A stretch of DNA of 16,203 bases, taken from assembly GCA_937907415.1 (NCBI GenBank), contig CALCHY010000215.1:1-16203 (forward strand), in the 5' to 3' direction. The stretch is from an uncultured Trueperaceae bacterium. GTDB lineage: Bacteria; Deinococcota; Deinococci; Deinococcales; Trueperaceae. The notes beneath the pieces are model-generated. The model ran no database searches. It had not been told where the DNA came from and saw only the letters and a program-made list of their open reading frames with translations. The translations under genes and the position numbers were made by a program. Position 1 is the first letter of the stretch. Each line of letters begins with the position of its first letter. Positions 14,016 through 16,203 of the stretch are shown here, one piece after another.

Positions 14016-14061
14016 AACCCAAACCGAGCACGGCGGGTAACCGCAGTGCTCGGTTCGGGTT
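14016..14061 (-). other. Long RNA hairpin between oxidase fusion gene and ctaG
   Basis: Arms at 14016-14031 and 14046-14061 (AACCCAAACCGAGCAC and GTGCTCGGTTCGGGTT on the plus strand) pair over 16 positions. Inside them is a further 4-bp stem, GCGG/CCGC. The single mismatch in the outer stem is A-C on the plus strand but becomes a U-G wobble in the minus-strand RNA, so the structure is complete only in the oxidase transcript. The bases after it are GGGTTTAGC-like, without a long U-run. It could be a partial terminator, processing or stabilising element that sets ctaG levels relative to the oxidase subunits. Confidence 0.75.
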
Positions 14062-14107
14062 CAGTCTCGGGTCGCCGCATGGCGGCTTGCCGAGGTTAGG
14101 GCAGTAG

Positions 14108-15142
14108 TTACTGCAGGCCGATGGCCTCGCGGTGGGCGTGCACGTCGGCCGCGGTGAGGGCGTCAGGCCTGCGCGCTTCCACGTCGGCTGCCGTGAACGG
14201 CGTGAACCCTGCCGGCGCGGTACCCCACGCGGTGAGCACGTGGTTGAGGGCGTCGGCGATGTCGCCGTCTGGGAGGTGGTTCCAGGCAGGCATGACGCCG
14301 TTGTAAACCGCCCCGTTGACGTTGATCTGGCCTTGCAGGCCGAACAACACGGTGTCGAGGAGGTAGGTGCGGCCGCCGTCGAGCGTGTAGATGTCAGCCG
14401 CGTGACCAGCAAGCGGCGGGAATGCTCCCGGGATGCCCTGGCCGGTCGCCTGGTGGCAGGCCATGCAGTTGGAGTTGAAGACGGTGGCGCCGTGGGCGGC
14501 ATCCCATTCGACAGGGGCTGCTGCGGCTGGCGTTTCAGCGGCTGGCGTGGCCGCTGCTGGTGCCTCGTCGGCGCCACCAGCCTGAGCTGGCGCCGCTTCA
14601 GGGGTGCCAGCTGCTGCCGGGGTGCCAGCTGCCGCGGTAGTTGGGGCGGTCACGCTGTAGGTGGACGCATCGTTGCTTGCGGTCGGGGGCGTTATCCCCA
14701 CGCTGCGGTCCGCCACGCGGGGGGTGTCAGCGATCTGATCTGGCGTGCGTGACGCGCCGCCCGTCTCGACGTTCTCGAGCAAGGCTTCCGGAACCTCGGC
14801 GTGGGCGGCGTTGGCCGCTGCCACGTTCTCCGGCTTGGTGGAGGCCACGGCGCGCGGCAGGACGAACATGGCCGTCAAGCCGACGAACGTGGCTAGGGCT
14901 ATGAACATGCCGCTAGAGAAGAAGCCGGTGTAGGTGCGGTCGTCGTCCTTGAGGTGCATGAAGAACATGACGACCATGATGAACTTGACGATCGAGAGGG
15001 CGATCAGCCAGACGAGGGTCCAGGTGCTACCGAGCCACGCTTGCGGGTACTCGACGAGCGCGAACTCGATGTAGGTGATGACGCCAAGGATGAGGGCGAC
15101 GATCACGTAGCTGGTGACGGAGGAGTGCTTGCTTTCAGCCAT
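14108..15142 (-). CDS. Cytochrome c oxidase subunit IV fused to a class I cytochrome c
   Basis: A 344-residue chimera. Residues 1-97 have three membrane helices (about 11-31, 39-63, 73-95) with FIMVVMFFMHLKDDDR, the pattern of prokaryotic oxidase subunit IV (CtaF/CyoD-like). Residues 98-212 are a disordered Ala/Pro/Thr-rich linker with short repeats. Residues 213-344 form a haem c domain: FNSNCMACHQATG with C226, C229 and H230, FPPLAG, and the axial-ligand candidate M284 in NGVMPAWNHL. A C-terminal TAADVxAxR duplication follows. The frame is unbroken and the haem domain has no signal peptide or start of its own, so the fusion looks real. The haem domain should face the periplasm after the third helix. 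It starts 16 bp after subunit III. Usual caa3 enzymes fuse cytochrome c to subunit II instead. Confidence 0.9.
   Translation of the reverse strand: MAESKHSSVTSYVIVALILGVITYIEFALVEYPQAWLGSTWTLVWLIALSIVKFIMVVMFFMHLKDDDRTYTGFFSSGMFIALATFVGLTAMFVLPRAVASTKPENVAAANAAHAEVPEALLENVETGGASRTPDQIADTPRVADRSVGITPPTASNDASTYSVTAPTTAAAGTPAAAGTPEAAPAQAGGADEAPAAATPAAETPAAAAPVEWDAAHGATVFNSNCMACHQATGQGIPGAFPPLAGHAADIYTLDGGRTYLLDTVLFGLQGQINVNGAVYNGVMPAWNHLPDGDIADALNHVLTAWGTAPAGFTPFTAADVEARRPDALTAADVHAHREAIGLQ
14523..14636 (-). repeat. Short tandem repeats coding the Ala/Pro linker
   Basis: GGGGTGCCAGCTGC occurs at 14601-14614 and 14619-14632 (18-bp period, encoding AAGTPx units). GCGGCTGGCGT occurs at 14523-14533 and 14538-14548 (15-bp period). 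They lie in the linker of the fusion protein and suggest growth of the tether by slippage. Confidence 0.6.
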
Positions 15143-15158
15143 TAGTCGAGAGCCCCGC

Positions 15159-15773
15159 TCACAAGAATTCCACGAGGTAGACGACCGTGAAGATCACGAT
15201 CCACACGATGTCGACGAAGTGCCAGTAGAGGCCGGCGATCTCTAGGTAGACGGCGTCTTTCGCCTGCATGGGTCGCAGGTACGAGGTGATCAAGAGGCTG
15301 ACTAGCCAGAGCACGCCTACCGTCACGTGGACCCCGTGGGTTCCGGTAAGGATGAAGAACGTCGTCCCGAAGAGGTTCTGGTGGATGCTCAGGCCCGCGT
15401 TCGCGAAGTGCGTGAACTCGTAGACCTGGAACCCGAGGAAGATGGAGCCGAACACGGCGACGCCAAGTGTCCACAGTCGGAACTTGCCAATGTCGCTCTC
15501 GCGCAGCGAGTGGAGCGCGAGCACCATGAGGAAGCTCGACATGAGCAGCACGAACGTGCTGACCGTGGTTAGCGGGATGTCGAAGAGGTCGCGCGGCATG
15601 GGGCCGACGAGACTGCGGTTGTGATAGGCGAGGTAGGTGCCGATCAGCGAGCCGAAGAACATGGTGTCTGACGCGAGGAACACCCACATCATCAACTTGA
15701 CGTCTGGCAGTTTGCTGGAACGGTAGGGCGCTACCACGGTGCCCGTGGCGGCGGTACTTGCTTCGGCGCTCAT
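15159..15773 (-). CDS. ctaE: Cytochrome c oxidase subunit III
   Basis: A 204-residue membrane protein with five hydrophobic helices, the short form of subunit III of haem-copper oxidases. Diagnostic stretches are [20 protein letters not shown] (first helix), [28 protein letters not shown] and [20 protein letters not shown]. Subunit III has no metal centre; it stabilises subunit I and proton uptake. The ATG overlaps the subunit I stop codon (ATGA) and has a strong GGAGGAAGG just upstream, so translation is coupled. It is a separate gene here, unlike the Thermus caa3 oxidase, where subunits I and III are fused. Confidence 0.96.
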   Translation of the reverse strand: MSAEASTAATGTVVAPYRSSKLPDVKLMMWVFLASDTMFFGSLIGTYLAYHNRSLVGPMPRDLFDIPLTTVSTFVLLMSSFLMVLALHSLRESDIGKFRLWTLGVAVFGSIFLGFQVYEFTHFANAGLSIHQNLFGTTFFILTGTHGVHVTVGVLWLVSLLITSYLRPMQAKDAVYLEIAGLYWHFVDIVWIVIFTVVYLVEFL

Positions 15774-16203
15774 TTGCCTTCCTCCGCGAGGTCAAGGTGC
15801 AAGTGCGTGCCGCCTACGCCCTCGTACGCCCATCCGAAGATGCAGAAGATGAACGCGAGGCCGCAGATGATGGCGAAGACGATGTTGTCGTACATGAGGC
15901 CGTAGCAGCCGACGGTGAGGGCCAGGGCAGCGACGAACGGGAACCACGACTGGCCGGGGATGTGGATGCCGTGGGCGTCGTACGCTTTGCCGCTCTCGGG
16001 GTCGGGGGCGGTTACGCCGCCCATGGCGCCTGGGTGCTTCTCAACCCAGAGCGGATCGAGGGAGTTGACGACCGGCTGAACGGCGAAGTCGTAGTAGGCG
16101 GGCGGAGATGACGTGGTCCACTCGAGGGTGCGGGCATCCCACGGGTCTTTGCCTGCTGGCTTGCCGCGCAAGAAGGCGTGGATGACGCCGGCGAGGATGA
16201 GGA
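15770..16203 (-). CDS. ctaD: Cytochrome c oxidase subunit I, C-terminal part (truncated by window edge)
   Basis: The minus-strand frame enters from the right edge and ends at the TGA 15772-15770. The first residues, [14 protein letters not shown], are the end of helix XII. They are followed by [21 protein letters not shown], the near-universal subunit I tail motif. After [10 protein letters not shown] the protein has two more membrane segments ([19 protein letters not shown] and [20 protein letters not shown]), as in the 14-helix subunit I of caa3-type oxidases such as Bacillus CtaD. The haem and CuB ligands lie outside the window. The gene has no start here; any internal start near 16171 is spurious. 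Subunit II is presumably upstream, beyond the window. Confidence 0.96.
   Translation of the reverse strand, partial: LILAGVIHAFLRGKPAGKDPWDARTLEWTTSSPPAYYDFAVQPVVNSLDPLWVEKHPGAMGGVTAPDPESGKAYDAHGIHIPGQSWFPFVAALALTVGCYGLMYDNIVFAIICGLAFIFCIFGWAYEGVGGTHLHLDLAEEGK

Noticed and set aside
13948..14577. N-terminal extension of ctaG to a 482-residue protein
   Set aside because: The extra 210 residues are low-complexity Arg/Ser/Pro sequence that overlaps the haem c domain of the fusion gene out of frame and crosses the intergenic hairpin.
14523..14640. CRISPR-like or minisatellite array
   Set aside because: The repeats are short, in frame and encode a simple Ala/Pro linker. No spacers or cas genes are present.

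Overview
This 16.2 kb, GC-rich bacterial window is gene-dense and carries about 16 genes with very short spacers. The mix points to a Deinococcota-type organism, perhaps the Truepera side of the phylum: an EndoMS/NucS mismatch endonuclease of archaeal length, a caa3-style oxidase operon with CtaG, acyl-CoA metabolism, and many promoters whose -10 box (TANNNT) lies 6-8 bases before a start codon with no Shine-Dalgarno. Such leaderless transcription is well documented in Deinococcus. The taxonomic assignment is inference; no rRNA or marker tree is available here.

Left end (1-1866, minus strand): a truncated 3-hydroxyacyl-CoA dehydrogenase preceded by a PucR-type regulator. The regulator diverges from a plus-strand run (1957-6805): HpaC-like flavin reductase, M20 dipeptidase, HpaB-like flavin-dependent aromatic hydroxylase, and an exported amino-acid-type ABC binding protein. 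The reductase and the hydroxylase are the two halves of a 4-hydroxyphenylacetate 3-monooxygenase-like system. The divergent spacer holds two related palindromes exactly 30 bp apart, one covering the pucR -10 box, so PucR-family control is likely. The run ends at a strong symmetrical stem-loop (6824-6857).

Middle (6868-10420): a minus-strand nfo-dinB operon (AP endonuclease IV and a DinB/YfiT-fold protein) shares a 55-bp divergent promoter with nucS, so two DNA-repair nucleases sit head to head. Then come a galT-like nucleotidyltransferase and, overlapping it by ATGA, a small FtsB/DivIC-like membrane coiled-coil protein.

Next (10500-12065): an acyl-CoA carboxylase carboxyltransferase subunit. 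Its start region is bracketed by a perfect 11-bp inverted repeat that could hide the ribosome-binding region in read-through transcripts or act as an operator pair.

Right end (16203 down to 12081, minus strand): a cytochrome oxidase operon in the order subunit I (truncated at the edge), subunit III, a subunit IV fused to a class I cytochrome c, ctaG, a HAD hydrolase and an unknown protein. Several genes overlap by 4 bases. The IV-cytochrome c fusion is the most unusual protein in the window, because caa3 oxidases normally carry their cytochrome c on subunit II. A long hairpin, fully paired only in the minus-strand RNA, separates the fusion gene from ctaG. No CRISPR array, tRNA, rRNA, insertion sequence or prophage was seen, and no spacer exceeds about 160 bases.
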